Shown here: positions 44,370 through 53,581 of the stretch, piece after piece
How positions within the stretch are numbered: the first letter of the stretch is position 1
Layout: each line of letters opens with the position of its first letter
NCBI RefSeq assembly: GCF_025561425.1
Contig: NZ_CP094824.1
Location: 2,790,001 to 2,854,000 of the forward strand
DNA from: Mammaliicoccus sciuri
GTDB taxonomy: Bacteria; Bacillota; Bacilli; Staphylococcales; Staphylococcaceae
Reading direction: 5' to 3'
Length of the DNA: 64,000 bases
The notes under the pieces: generated by a model
Database searches by the model: none
What the model was told of the DNA's origin: nothing
Seen by the model: the letters and a program-made list of their open reading frames with translations, nothing else
Made by a program: the position numbers and the translations under genes

Positions 44370-45350
44370 ATGAAAGAAAATTTTTGGAGTGAATTGCCAC
44401 GTCCATTTTTTATTTTGGCACCTATGGAAGATGTTACGGATATCGTCTTTCGTCACGTAGTCAGTGAAGCAGCGAGACCGGATGTCTTTTTCACTGAGTT
44501 TACAAATACGGAAAGTTTTTGTCACCCTGAAGGTATACACAGTGTTCGCGGACGCTTAACGTTCAGTGAAGATGAACAACCTATCGTCGCACATATATGG
44601 GGCGACAAGCCAGATCATTTCCGAGAAATGAGTATCGGAATGGCAGAAATGGGCTTTAAAGGTATTGATTTGAATATGGGCTGTCCTGTGGCAAATGTTG
44701 CAGGCAAAGGTAAAGGTTCTGGCTTAATTCTAAGACCTGAACGTGCCGCTGAAATTATTCAAGCAGCTAAAGCTGGTGGTCTACCGGTAAGTGTTAAGAC
44801 ACGCCTCGGTTATTATGATATAGAAGAATGGAGAGATTGGTTAAAGCACGTCTTCGAACAAGACATCGCAAACTTATCTATTCACCTTCGTACGCGTAAA
44901 GAAATGAGTAAAGTAGATGCACATTGGGAATTAATCGAAGCGATTAAGAATTTGCGTGACGAAATCGCACCAAATACATTGTTAACAATTAACGGTGATA
45001 TACCTGATAGAAAGACAGGTCTTGAACTTGCTGAAAAATACGGCATCGATGGTGTTATGATCGGTAGAGGTATCTTCAATAATCCATTTGCATTTGAGAA
45101 AGAGCCTCGTGAGCATACAAGTAAAGAACTATTAGACCTACTCAGATTACATCTCACATTATTCGATAAATACGCGACAAGTGAAACAAGACAATTCAAA
45201 AGCTTACGTAGATTCTTCAAAATATACGTACGTAGCATGAGAGGCGCTAGCGAATTAAGACATCAATTAATGAGTACAGAAACAACAGATGAAGTACGCG
45301 CATTACTAGATGAATTCGAAGCTCAAATGGAAGACGTCGTTGAATCTTAA
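44370..45350 (+). CDS. dus: tRNA-dihydrouridine synthase
   Basis: A 326-aa FMN-dependent enzyme that reduces uridines in tRNA D-loops. Its N-terminus [19 protein letters not shown], the catalytic cysteine in [11 protein letters not shown] near residue 115, KTRLGY and the FMN-phosphate loop [13 protein letters not shown] are present. Intact with a good terminator. The 220-bp gap upstream is divergent from the MFS gene and shows no other gene. Confidence 0.93.
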   Translation: MKENFWSELPRPFFILAPMEDVTDIVFRHVVSEAARPDVFFTEFTNTESFCHPEGIHSVRGRLTFSEDEQPIVAHIWGDKPDHFREMSIGMAEMGFKGIDLNMGCPVANVAGKGKGSGLILRPERAAEIIQAAKAGGLPVSVKTRLGYYDIEEWRDWLKHVFEQDIANLSIHLRTRKEMSKVDAHWELIEAIKNLRDEIAPNTLLTINGDIPDRKTGLELAEKYGIDGVMIGRGIFNNPFAFEKEPREHTSKELLDLLRLHLTLFDKYATSETRQFKSLRRFFKIYVRSMRGASELRHQLMSTETTDEVRALLDEFEAQMEDVVES

Positions 45351-45365
45351 AGTGAATCAATAAAG

Positions 45366-45402
45366 AGTCCCCTGTTAACGTTGGAGTTAGCAGGGGATTT
45401 TT
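45366..45402 (+). terminator. Terminator of dus
   Basis: TCCCCTGTTAAC and GTTAGCAGGGGA pair around a short loop, followed by six T on the plus strand. Confidence 0.9.
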
Positions 45403-45430
45403 TGTTGGGTATTATGGGATTGTTGGGAGA

Positions 45431-45488
45431 GTTAATTACAAAAGTTAGGGAATCTGTAATTAACGGGCGTCTTAGTTACAAAACTCGG
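45431..45488. repeat. Hairpin repeat related to the 20.9-kb array
   Basis: GTTAATTACA (45431-45440) and TGTAATTAAC (45455-45464) form a perfect 10-bp stem over a 14-nt loop (AAAGTTAGGGAATC). A second unit begins 40 bp later (45471, TTAGTTACAAAACTCGG) and is cut off shortly before the second IS256 copy. Period, loop and layout match the repeats at 20880-21200, with different arms. Confidence 0.8.
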
Positions 45489-45501
45489 CACAAGTAGTCA
45501 A

Positions 45502-46899
45502 GTCCATATGTTTGTGTAATATCTTTAGAATGTAATCAACCTTTGGTTTTTTAATGAATCGAACAACTATATATGTTTTGAAGTTTAAACAGATATAGTT
45601 GTTTGATCACTACTTATTTTTTAAAAAATAAGTAGCTTAATTAAGCGATAAATGGTCTGTTAGACTTATCAAATCTTTCTTGAATATCCATAAGTACTGC
45701 GCCAATTAATCTAAAAGCTGAATCTAGATTAGGGAATGTTTTAACTATTTTTTCTCGTTTTCTGAGTTGCATATTAATATTTTCAACTGAATTAGTAGTT
45801 CTTAGATTTTTATGATGTTGAGCAGGAAATCTATAGAATTGTGAGGCATCTTCGAAGCCTTCATCCAATATTTTAATAGCTTCCACATACTTAGGATTAC
45901 TTTCATATTGTGCAATGAATTCATCTTTGAGCTGAACAGCGTGACGATATGTTGGTGCTTGGAATATTGATTTAAGTAACATTCTAGCTTCTTTAGAGTT
46001 CTTTTTAGGAAATCTCTCTACAATATTTTTAAGAAAATGGAATGTACAACGTTGCCAAGATGAATCAATAAACTGTGACTTAATAGATTTAATAAGTCCA
46101 GAATGCGCATCAGAGATAATAAGTTCAGGTGTTGTTAAACCACGCATTCTTAAGTCTTCAAAAAACTCTGACCAAGCTAATTCTGACTCTTGATTAGAAA
46201 TTTTAAAGCCAATAATGTCGCGTTTTCTATTTTCGTTGATACCCATAGCGATATAAACACCTTTAGAAACAATTTTATTATTCTCTCTTACCTTAATGTG
46301 CATAGCATCAACAAATACATACTTATACTGATGACTAACAATAGGTCTACCAGCCCATTCTTTAATTTCAGGATCTAGGTTTTTTATTACGCCTGAAACA
46401 GTTGATTTAGACACAGATTTTCCCGTTAGGGATTCCACAATTTTATTAACATTTCTAGTTGAAACACCATTAATGTATGCTTCTGTCATCGCTAAAATAA
46501 GCGATTGGTCAGAACGCGAATATTGATTAAATACTTCAGTTGTAAATTCACCGTCACGTGTTCTTGGAACTTTTAATGTCAGATTGCCAATAGGCATCAG
46601 GAAATCACGCTCATAATAGCCATTACGTTGTGCGTTTCTTCCTGAATTCTTTTGTTTATATCCAGCATTAACATACTTGTCTCTTTCCATTTCCATGTAT
46701 GCATTTATGACAGTCATAGCTATTGTTTTCATAGACGCATTCATATCACTTCCAAAAATAGCACTTGCCAATTCTTCATAATCTAAGTTAACATTTAATT
46801 GAGTCATATATAGTCACCTCTACAATTTTTTCTTAGTCGATTACATTGTACCAAAGTGAGCTATATGTGGCTCTTTTTTTATTACACAATTATATGGAC
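45502..46899 (-). mobile_element. IS256-family insertion sequence, copy 2
   Basis: 1398 bp, inverted relative to copy 1 and nearly identical to it, including both inverted repeats. Outer sequences share only AGTCAA and GAATAT with copy 1. No 8-bp target duplication is present. It interrupts an SDR gene on its right side. Confidence 0.92.
45641..46807 (-). CDS. IS256-family transposase, copy 2
   Basis: A 388-aa transposase, the same as copy 1 except Arg for Leu in AQRNGYYERDF. The catalytic acidic residues (VDAMH, SDAHSG, TTNSVEN) are intact. The near identity indicates recent duplication. Confidence 0.95.
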   Translation of the reverse strand: MTQLNVNLDYEELASAIFGSDMNASMKTIAMTVINAYMEMERDKYVNAGYKQKNSGRNAQRNGYYERDFLMPIGNLTLKVPRTRDGEFTTEVFNQYSRSDQSLILAMTEAYINGVSTRNVNKIVESLTGKSVSKSTVSGVIKNLDPEIKEWAGRPIVSHQYKYVFVDAMHIKVRENNKIVSKGVYIAMGINENRKRDIIGFKISNQESELAWSEFFEDLRMRGLTTPELIISDAHSGLIKSIKSQFIDSSWQRCTFHFLKNIVERFPKKNSKEARMLLKSIFQAPTYRHAVQLKDEFIAQYESNPKYVEAIKILDEGFEDASQFYRFPAQHHKNLRTTNSVENINMQLRKREKIVKTFPNLDSAFRLIGAVLMDIQERFDKSNRPFIA

Positions 46900-46905
46900 A
46901 TATTC

Positions 46906-47568
46906 CTAATTTAGACAACGTCGTGCGTGACTTTAAAGAAAAAGGGTTTGACTGTATCGGTATTCCAGCAGATGTTTCGAATGAAGATGATGTCATAAAT
47001 CTTGTCGAAGAAACTGAAAAACATTACGGTCGTATAGATGTTTTAGTAAAATAACGCAGGCTTACAACATGTCTCAAATATTGAGGATCTCCCAACAGCT
47101 AAATTCAAACAAATGATTGATATTATGTTAGTGGGTACATTCATCATGACGAAACATGTATTACCTATTATGAAAAAACAACAATTTGGTCGTATCTTAA
47201 ATATGTCTTCTATTAATGGCGTTATCGGATTTTCAGGAAAATCTGCATATAACAGTGCCAAACACGGCATTATCGGTTTAACAAAAGTCACTGCATTAGA
47301 AACTGCAGAAGACGGTATCACAGTAAATGCCATATGCCCAGGTTACATTGATACACCACTTGTACGTGGCCAAATGGAAGACTTAGCCAAAACAAGAAAC
47401 GTAAGTGTTGATCAAGTACTTGATGAAGTATTATTCCCAATGATTCCTCAAAAACGACTTGTAGACATACAAGACGTAGCAGACTATTCCGTATTCATTG
47501 CCAGTGACAAAGCCAAAAGCGTAACTGGTCAATCTATCTTAATAGACGGCGGATATACAGCACAATAA
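46906..47568 (+). pseudogene. 3-hydroxybutyrate dehydrogenase-like SDR, 5' end lost and frameshifted
   Basis: Starts directly at the IS256 edge with PNLDNVVRDFKEKGFD, so about 35 N-terminal residues with the NAD-binding glycine motif are missing. One extra A in the run at 47048-47051 shifts the frame just before NNAG. The rest is a good SDR ending LIDGGYTAQ, with PGYIDTPLVRGQMEDLAK typical of hydroxybutyrate dehydrogenase. It is a paralogue of the intact SDR at 26600. Terminated at 47573-47616. Confidence 0.88.
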
Positions 47569-47572
47569 TAAA

Positions 47573-47616
47573 AAACTCAGGCTAGGACATAATGTATGTC
47601 TCAACCTGAGTTTTTA
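47573..47616 (+). terminator. Terminator after the SDR remnant
   Basis: AAACTCAGGcTaGGACAT pairs with ATGTCtCAaCCTGAGTTT, followed by T residues. The core is the staphylococcal GRGACA/TGTCYC hairpin type, as at 9309-9340. Confidence 0.82.
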
Positions 47617-47806
47617 TTATTTCATACGTTATAGAATAACTTGATTTCTTGAAAACCTTTTAAAAATTCTTCCTCGCTATAATCATTTTCTCCTCTAGAA
47701 CACCACCTGATATGCTAGATAATGTTTTCTATTAATTTATAAATTTATTGCTATTTTTTATTAATAGGACTATTATCTTTATATCTTATAATGCAGGTGA
47801 TAAAAA

Positions 47807-49111
47807 ATGAATACTATATTCAAAGTTACTATGATTTATCTAACACTATTTTTAACGACTACAATCATAGGTTCGATATTACTCTACTTGCCAGTTACTG
47901 GACGAAAACCTATTGATTTTGTTGATGCTTTTTTTATCGCTACAAGTGCATTTACAGTAACAGGGCTTTCAACTGTTGATATACCTAACCAGTTTAATGA
48001 ATTAGGATATTTGGTAATACTTCTACTGATTCAAATTGGTGGGTTAGGAATTGTTACTTTAATGATCTTTATAATGATTTTCACTAGAAAAAACATTACG
48101 TACAAAAATAGAGAATTATTAAAGTATACGTGGAGTCTTGATAATGATTCAGGATTACTAAATATAACTATACGCCTTGTTTTATTCAGCTTTATTATCG
48201 AGATTTTGGGTGCTATTCTTTTATCGCTTGTCTTTATACCAGATCACGGTCTTGCTAGAGGTGGGTTCATCAGTATATTTACTTCTGTATCATCATTCAA
48301 TAACGCTGGTTTTTCTTTATTTTCAGATAGTCTGATGAGTTACAGTGATAACTTAATTGTGAACGTCATTGTTCCATTGTTAATTGTAATTGGCGGTATA
48401 GGTTATATTGTTATATTAGATTTGTGGAAAGCTAATCGCTTAAGTAAATTAAGTCTACATTCAAAAATCGTATTAACTACTACAGCCATATTAATCGTGA
48501 TTGGATCACTTTCATTTTGGCTATTAGAAGCAAATAATGTATTAAAAAACGATAATTGGATTGTTCAAATCTTTAAATCCGTTTTCCAATCGATATCAAC
48601 TAGAACTGCTGGATTCAATACCGTTGACATAGGTCAATTACACGACTCTACTCTATTTATATTTGATTTATTAATGTTTATTGGTGCCGCACCTATGAGT
48701 ACCGGTGGTGGTATAAAAGTTACGACCTTTGCTATCATTATCGTATATTTATATACTTTATTAAAAGGTCAGACACATCCACATATATTTAAGAAAAGTA
48801 TTGTGACGGAACAAATAAATAAAGCAATAACTGTATGTTTTTTATCAAGTTCTATAATTTTTATCTCAACATTGAGTATTTTAATTCAAAATCCAAAACT
48901 TGATACAACAAAGGTATTATTTGAAACGATTTCAGCTTTTGCAACAGTTGGACTTTCAACTGGCATAACCGCTGATTTAAATTCGATGTCTAAAATTATA
49001 CTCATTTTGCTAATGATAGTTGGTAAAATAGGCGTACTCATTATCCTTTCGATATTTGTACACCTCAAAAAAGAGTTATACTTTTACTCAACAGAAAAGA
49101 TTCATTTATAA
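47807..49111 (+). CDS. KtrB/TrkH-family potassium uptake channel subunit
   Basis: A 434-aa membrane protein with four M-P-M repeats. Selectivity-filter glycines are visible in the four pore loops: FTVTGLSTVD, FNNAGFSLF, RTAGFNTVD and ATVGLSTGI. It would need a cytosolic KtrA/TrkA gating partner, which is not in the window. AGGTG lies near the ATG. The location among ars and stress genes suggests an accessory rather than core copy, but that is inference. Confidence 0.88.
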   Translation: MNTIFKVTMIYLTLFLTTTIIGSILLYLPVTGRKPIDFVDAFFIATSAFTVTGLSTVDIPNQFNELGYLVILLLIQIGGLGIVTLMIFIMIFTRKNITYKNRELLKYTWSLDNDSGLLNITIRLVLFSFIIEILGAILLSLVFIPDHGLARGGFISIFTSVSSFNNAGFSLFSDSLMSYSDNLIVNVIVPLLIVIGGIGYIVILDLWKANRLSKLSLHSKIVLTTTAILIVIGSLSFWLLEANNVLKNDNWIVQIFKSVFQSISTRTAGFNTVDIGQLHDSTLFIFDLLMFIGAAPMSTGGGIKVTTFAIIIVYLYTLLKGQTHPHIFKKSIVTEQINKAITVCFLSSSIIFISTLSILIQNPKLDTTKVLFETISAFATVGLSTGITADLNSMSKIILILLMIVGKIGVLIILSIFVHLKKELYFYSTEKIHL

Positions 49112-49127
49112 TTCTATAAAAATAATC

Positions 49128-49167
49128 GCCCGATACGTAGTAGTGAACTACAGAATCGGGCGGTTTT
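49128..49167 (+). terminator. Terminator of the potassium transporter gene
   Basis: CGCCCGAT and ATCGGGCG form the outer stem, with an inner GTAG/CTAC stem, followed by GTTTTGTT. Confidence 0.8.
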
Positions 49168-49175
49168 GTTATTGT

Positions 49176-49290
49176 GAAAATTTTGCGAGGCAGTCTAACC
49201 AGTCTTGATGTCCATTAATCATAGGATGCTTCTCGTCTTGCGCCATTTGTTGTTCTGGTATGCCAATTTGTGATTCTTTAAATCTTTATT
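49176..49290 (-). pseudogene. C-terminal gene remnant, unidentified
   Basis: A short open stretch reads ESQIGIPEQQMAQDEKHP and ends DWLDCLAKFSQ before the stop at 49176. It has no start or ribosome site of its own, and I do not recognise the parent protein. It abuts the HxlR remnant in 49112-49498, a gap otherwise without genes. Confidence 0.4.
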
Positions 49291-49387
49291 TTCTATCTAA
49301 TAAATACCAAAGTATAATCGGTTTATAATTGCCTCCTATTAAACTTATAATCGCTTCAACAGGACAATTAAACAATCTTTCTTTCAT
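49286..49387 (-). pseudogene. N-terminal remnant of an HxlR-family regulator
   Basis: A 33-codon frame beginning MKERLFNCPVEAIISLIGG and continuing NYKPIILWYLL, which is the start of the HxlR winged-helix domain with its redox-type cysteine. HxlR proteins have about 110 residues, so this is a truncated gene. Confidence 0.65.
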
Positions 49388-49498
49388 ACTTAACCTCTTC
49401 TTCCCCCACCTACTTATGATAACTTTCTGCTTATCAGTTAATGATGCGGTTTATAAAGTAAGATGAATTTTACTTATTTATATATAATTACACCCTAT

Positions 49499-49906
49499 TC
49501 AATTTTTAAGGAATATTTCTTTATATAATTGTATTCTACTTCCGATTTCATCTCTAATACGTTGAAATTCTGACCATTCTTTTCCTGCTGGATCATCAAA
49601 GCCCCAGTGTTCTTTTTTGACGTTAGGTGGTATGATGGGACAATTATCATCTGCATTGCTACATAATGTTATGACTAAATCTGATTGTCTTAAGATATCA
49701 TTATCAATCAAGTCTGATGTATGATTTGAGATATCAATACCTACTTCTTTCATAGCTTCTACTGCTTTTGGATTAACACCATGTGTTTCAATTCCAGCAG
49801 AATAGACATAAAAACTGTCACCTAAAATTTTCTTTCCCCAACCTTCTGCCATTTGGCTACGACAAGAGTTGCCAGTACATAAAAAATAAATTGTTTTCTT
49901 ACCCAT
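49499..49906 (-). CDS. arsC: Thioredoxin-coupled arsenate reductase ArsC
   Basis: A 135-aa low-molecular-weight phosphatase-fold reductase. The P-loop CTGNSCRS starts at Cys10, and the redox pair Cys82 and Cys89 lies in [11 protein letters not shown], the exact arrangement of S. aureus pI258 ArsC. It reduces arsenate to arsenite for export. Last gene of arsR-arsB-arsC, 18 nt after the reconstructed arsB stop. Confidence 0.95.
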   Translation of the reverse strand: MGKKTIYFLCTGNSCRSQMAEGWGKKILGDSFYVYSAGIETHGVNPKAVEAMKEVGIDISNHTSDLIDNDILRQSDLVITLCSNADDNCPIIPPNVKKEHWGFDDPAGKEWSEFQRIRDEIGSRIQLYKEIFLKN

Positions 49907-49999
49907 AGTTAAAGCCTCTTTTCTTAAAATATAATTAGTGTGAGATATAAACCTAAGAGTGTGACAAATAGTACCGGAATAGTAATAATGATTCCTGTT

Positions 50000-51214
50000 T
50001 TAAAGTATGTTCCCCCAAGAAATTTTTACCCCTTTTTGTGTTAAAACATGAAGCCACAATAATGTCGCTAACGAACCTATTGGCGTAATTTTAGGTCCTA
50101 AATCAGAACCTATAACATTCGCATAAACCATACCTTCTTTTAATATGCCTGTTGCACTAGATTGTCCAATTGCGATTGCATCTATTAATACAGTAGGCAT
50201 ATTATTCATAATGGAAGATAAAAATGCTGATATAAAACCCATGCCCATAACACTACTGAATAATCCATGACTTGAAATATTAGATAATACTTCAGCTAAA
50301 ATTGATGTGATGCCAACGTTTTTTAATCCAAATACAACTAAGTACATACCTATAGAAAATAGAACAATATTCCATGGTGCACCTTTAATCACTTGTTTAG
50401 TATGAACTGCAGGAGAATTACGAGCTAAGATCACAAAGATAAGTGCAATCGTACAAGCAATGATCGATACAGAGATTTGAATAAACTCACTAACAAGATA
50501 GCCTACAAGTAATATTGCTAATACTAGCCAAGAAATCTTAAATAATTTTAAGTCTTTAATTGCATCATTTGGGTTCATAAGTTTCTTTTTTTCGAAAGTT
50601 TTTGGTATAGATGTTCTGAAATAAAGCCATAATACAAATATGCTAGCGATCAGAGAGAATATATTTGGAATAATCATTCGACTAAAGTACTCAATAAATC
50701 CAATATTGAAGTAATCAGCAGAAACGATATTTACTAAATTACTCACAATTAATGGAAGTGATGTAGTATCAGCAATAAGTCCACTTGCAATAATAAAAGG
50801 GAATATCGTTTTTTTACTGAAACCCAAATTTCTTACCATCGCTAATACAATTGGCGTTAAGATTAAAGTAGCACCATCATTTGCGAAAAATGCAGCTACT
50901 ATTGATCCTAATAGCATGATATATACAAACATTTTTAAGCAGTTACCGTTTGAAGCTTTGACCATATGTATTGCAGACCATTCAAAAAATCCAATCTCGT
51001 CTAATATTAATGAAATAAGAATAACAGCTACAAATGTTAAAGTGGCATTCCAAACGATACCTGTTACCTCTAGTACATCAGAAAAGCTAACAACACCTGT
51101 AATAATAGAGATGACCGCCCCAATTAAAGCTGTAATACCAATATCTAAACCTTTAGGTTGCCATATCACAAAGATTAAAGTTAAAAGAAAAATTACAATT
51201 GCTAAAGTCGTCAT
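50000..51214 (-). CDS. arsB: Arsenite efflux pump ArsB, C-terminus frameshifted
   Basis: Arsenite/antimonite:H+ antiporter with about 12 membrane spans. The start at 51214 ([13 protein letters not shown]) matches family ArsB and lies 2 nt after arsR. The frame stops at 50000 after KISWGNIL. Removing one base in the GGGGGAA tract near 50012 restores [16 protein letters not shown] through a last membrane span to a stop at 49924, giving the usual length of about 430. As written it lacks that final span and may be unstable. Confidence 0.88.
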   Translation of the reverse strand: MTTLAIVIFLLTLIFVIWQPKGLDIGITALIGAVISIITGVVSFSDVLEVTGIVWNATLTFVAVILISLILDEIGFFEWSAIHMVKASNGNCLKMFVYIMLLGSIVAAFFANDGATLILTPIVLAMVRNLGFSKKTIFPFIIASGLIADTTSLPLIVSNLVNIVSADYFNIGFIEYFSRMIIPNIFSLIASIFVLWLYFRTSIPKTFEKKKLMNPNDAIKDLKLFKISWLVLAILLVGYLVSEFIQISVSIIACTIALIFVILARNSPAVHTKQVIKGAPWNIVLFSIGMYLVVFGLKNVGITSILAEVLSNISSHGLFSSVMGMGFISAFLSSIMNNMPTVLIDAIAIGQSSATGILKEGMVYANVIGSDLGPKITPIGSLATLLWLHVLTQKGVKISWGNIL

Positions 51215-51216
51215 AA

Positions 51217-51531
51217 TCAACATTCACCTGATTTTATATTTTTACATACACAACGTTGGTTAGATGTGTTAATAATGTTTATATTTTGATTGATATCATC
51301 TAAAATAACATGATTAAGTTGATACATATGCTTGTTACCATCTTTACGTGTATAAACTAATTCGTTATCTACTAATAACTTCATATGATGACTGAGTGTT
51401 GGTTGTGAGAATTGAAAGTGCTCCAACAAATCACAAGCACATAATTCATCACAAGAAAGTAAGTCTAATATTTCCAATCTGCTTGGATCTGATAACACTT
51501 TTAATATTATTGAGAGTTCTTTATAAGACAT
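51217..51531 (-). CDS. arsR: Arsenical resistance repressor ArsR
   Basis: A 104-aa winged-helix metalloregulator of the ArsR/SmtB family. The arsenite-sensing cysteines are in [13 protein letters not shown] (ELCxC), and the recognition helix is [13 protein letters not shown]. It represses its own operon until arsenite binds. First gene of arsRBC. The usual imperfect dyad is plausible around 51550-51600 (ATCTATATTGATATATGTCTATATAGA). Confidence 0.94.
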   Translation of the reverse strand: MSYKELSIILKVLSDPSRLEILDLLSCDELCACDLLEHFQFSQPTLSHHMKLLVDNELVYTRKDGNKHMYQLNHVILDDINQNINIINTSNQRCVCKNIKSGEC

Positions 51532-51656
51532 ATATGTACCTCCTAGATATTAAATAGATTAAAATCTATATTGATATATGTCTATATAGATGTTTGACTG
51601 TATCGTAATTACAAGTATTAAAATCGGGATGAAGAGTAGTTAATGTCGTTTCAATA

Positions 51657-51713
51657 AAAAAGGCACATCCACATTATTGAACAATTCGTCAATATGTGAT
51701 GTGCCTTTATTAC
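51657..51713. terminator. Terminator between the merA and ars units
   Basis: AAAGGCACATC and GATGTGCCTTT, extended inward by CACAT/ATGTG-type pairs, form a long stem flanked by A-run and T-run. It follows the merA stop on the minus strand. Confidence 0.85.
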
Positions 51714-51725
51714 ATTTATATATAA

Positions 51726-53048
51726 TTAAATATTAAATAAATCATTAAATGATTCTATCATAGTAGGATGTGTATATATATTGTCACGTAAAACTGTATA
51801 GTCAATATTTTGGTCAATTGCCAGTTTTACTATATTAATGATTTCCTCAGATTGTAAACCATATAAGGTAGCGCCAAGTACTTTATTTGTTGTTGCGTCT
51901 ATCACAACTTTAAACAGACCTCTAGGATCATTATTAATTTTGTGACGAGGTATATTACTTACTGGTAGTTTACCTTCTTTAATTTCATACCTTTGTTCTT
52001 TTGCTTCTTTAGCAGTCAATCCCACACGAGATAATGGAGGATCTATAAATACCGTATAAGGTACCGCACCTCTATTTTCTGTAGTGCGAGCAACTGAACC
52101 GAATAATTTGTCTTTAACAATTCTAAAGTCATCTAAAGAAATATAAGTGAATTGCATGCCACCTTTTACATCACCTATTGCATAGATATGTTTTACAGCT
52201 GTTTCCAACTGATTATTGACTTCTATTTCGCCACGTTCACCTAGTTTAATATCAGTGTTTTCTAAATTTAAGTCAGTATTTGGCTTTCTACCAATTGCGA
52301 GTAATACCGCTTCTGCTTCAAAATCACCTTTATTCGTTTTAGCGATTGTATATCCATCTTTATCTTCAAATTCTGAAGTTTGAGCACCTAACTCGAATTT
52401 TACACCTTTATCTTCTAAATCTTTAATCGCATGTGAAACGATTTCTTCATCTTCTCTTGCCATTAATTTATCATTCGCTTCTAATACAGTCACTTGTGTA
52501 CCAAAGTTTGAAAACATAGATGCGAATTCTAAAGAAATATATCCTCCGCCAACAATAACTAACCGTTTAGGTTGTTCGCTTAAATTCATTATTCCTGTAG
52601 AATCATATAAATGTTTAGATTCTTTAATGCCTTTGATATCAGGAATAACAGGTGTTGCACCAGTATTTATCACAATGTCATCTGCTGTTAAAGTATCTAC
52701 AACTTTGCCTTGTTCATCTAATAAGTCTACTTCCGTATTGGATTTAAAGCTAGCCTTGTAATCTAATACTGTTATATTTTCATCGTCTGCTAAATTATGA
52801 TAATTCTTTTTATTAAGGGCCGTTACGACTTCTTCTTTACGCTCAAATGCTTGATTGAACGATCCACTTTCTAATCCTTCGTGCACTAATGTTTTAGATG
52901 GAATACAGCCGATATTGATACATGTACCACCATACATTTTTTTGGATTGTTCAACAACTGCTACTTGTTTCCCTTGAGCTGAAGCTGTTTTTGCTAGTGT
53001 TTTTCCACCTTTACCAAACCCTAAAATTAATAAATCATACTTTTTCAT
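51726..53048 (-). CDS. merA: MerA-like flavin disulfide reductase (HypR regulon)
   Basis: A 440-aa class I pyridine nucleotide-disulfide oxidoreductase. FAD motif GFGKGGKT is at residues 10-17, the redox pair Cys43/Cys48 in GGTCINIGCIPSKT, the NADPH-site GGGYISLEFASMF near 165, and the C-terminal YTHPTMIESF. It matches S. aureus MerA, which protects against hypochlorite and allicin. It lacks the N-terminal HMA domain of true mercuric reductases. Its ATG overlaps the hypR end by 14 nt. Confidence 0.88.
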   Translation of the reverse strand: MKKYDLLILGFGKGGKTLAKTASAQGKQVAVVEQSKKMYGGTCINIGCIPSKTLVHEGLESGSFNQAFERKEEVVTALNKKNYHNLADDENITVLDYKASFKSNTEVDLLDEQGKVVDTLTADDIVINTGATPVIPDIKGIKESKHLYDSTGIMNLSEQPKRLVIVGGGYISLEFASMFSNFGTQVTVLEANDKLMAREDEEIVSHAIKDLEDKGVKFELGAQTSEFEDKDGYTIAKTNKGDFEAEAVLLAIGRKPNTDLNLENTDIKLGERGEIEVNNQLETAVKHIYAIGDVKGGMQFTYISLDDFRIVKDKLFGSVARTTENRGAVPYTVFIDPPLSRVGLTAKEAKEQRYEIKEGKLPVSNIPRHKINNDPRGLFKVVIDATTNKVLGATLYGLQSEEIINIVKLAIDQNIDYTVLRDNIYTHPTMIESFNDLFNI

Positions 53049-53469
53049 TGTAACCCTCCATTAATATATCGTTTAATATATCTCCAATAGAAATATTTTG
53101 ATAATATTTTTCAATTATTTCAAATTCTTTTCGATGATAGTTGGACATTACTCGACTCATTTCATTTGAGATTTTACAGTCACTTTCTTTTGTACCTGTA
53201 TAAATTCTGCCAAATGATTGACTAGAAGCGAATAATTTAAATAAATTGGATAATGGCGTATCTAACACATTACCATTTATACGATACCCTCCATATTTGC
53301 CCTTTTGTGTTGTAATGTAACCTTCTTCTAATAGTTTACTCATAACTCTTCTTAATTGCACAGGATTAACACAAACTTTTCATGACAATTCGACACTACT
53401 AAATCTTTCAGATGAATGTTTACTTAAGAAAGTTAATACGTGAACCGCGATATTAAATTCTAAATTCAA
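53035..53469 (-). pseudogene. hypR: Rrf2-family redox repressor HypR with in-frame TGA
   Basis: A 144-codon Rrf2 frame starting at TTG 53469, after GGAGATGATTCA. It reads LEFNIAVHVLTFLSKHSSER, then TGA at codon 30 (53382-53380), then KVCVNPVQLRRV. The cysteine after the stop falls at position 33 and another at 98, matching the sensing pair of S. aureus HypR. The remaining frame from Met43 (53343) lacks the start of the HTH. Loss of the repressor should leave merA derepressed. Confidence 0.87.
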
Positions 53470-53540
53470 TGAATCATCTCCTTTTAAATGTAACTATAAT
53501 AATTATATTTAAACATATCTACTTCTTAAGTTCAAATAAA

Positions 53541-53575
53541 AAAATCACGCCTATAATAAGACGTGATTTTTTCTT
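53541..53575 (-). terminator. Terminator of lytM-like gene
   Basis: AAATCACG and CGTGATTT form the stem with an A/T-rich loop, followed by T residues on the minus strand, 7 nt after the endopeptidase stop. Confidence 0.8.
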
Positions 53576-53581
53576 ATAAAA

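Noticed and set aside
45641-46807. Opposite-strand frame inside the IS256 transposase (MIRNFKANNVAFS)
   Set aside because: An antisense shadow present identically in both copies, with no start signal.
47617-47806. Possible C-terminal gene remnant on the minus strand (ending EEEFLKGFQEIKLFYN)
   Set aside because: Only about 25 codons, no start and no recognised family; too weak to list.
51726-53048. Mercury resistance operon
   Set aside because: The reductase lacks an N-terminal metal-binding domain, no merR, merT or merB is linked, and the Rrf2 partner points to the HypR-MerA redox pair.
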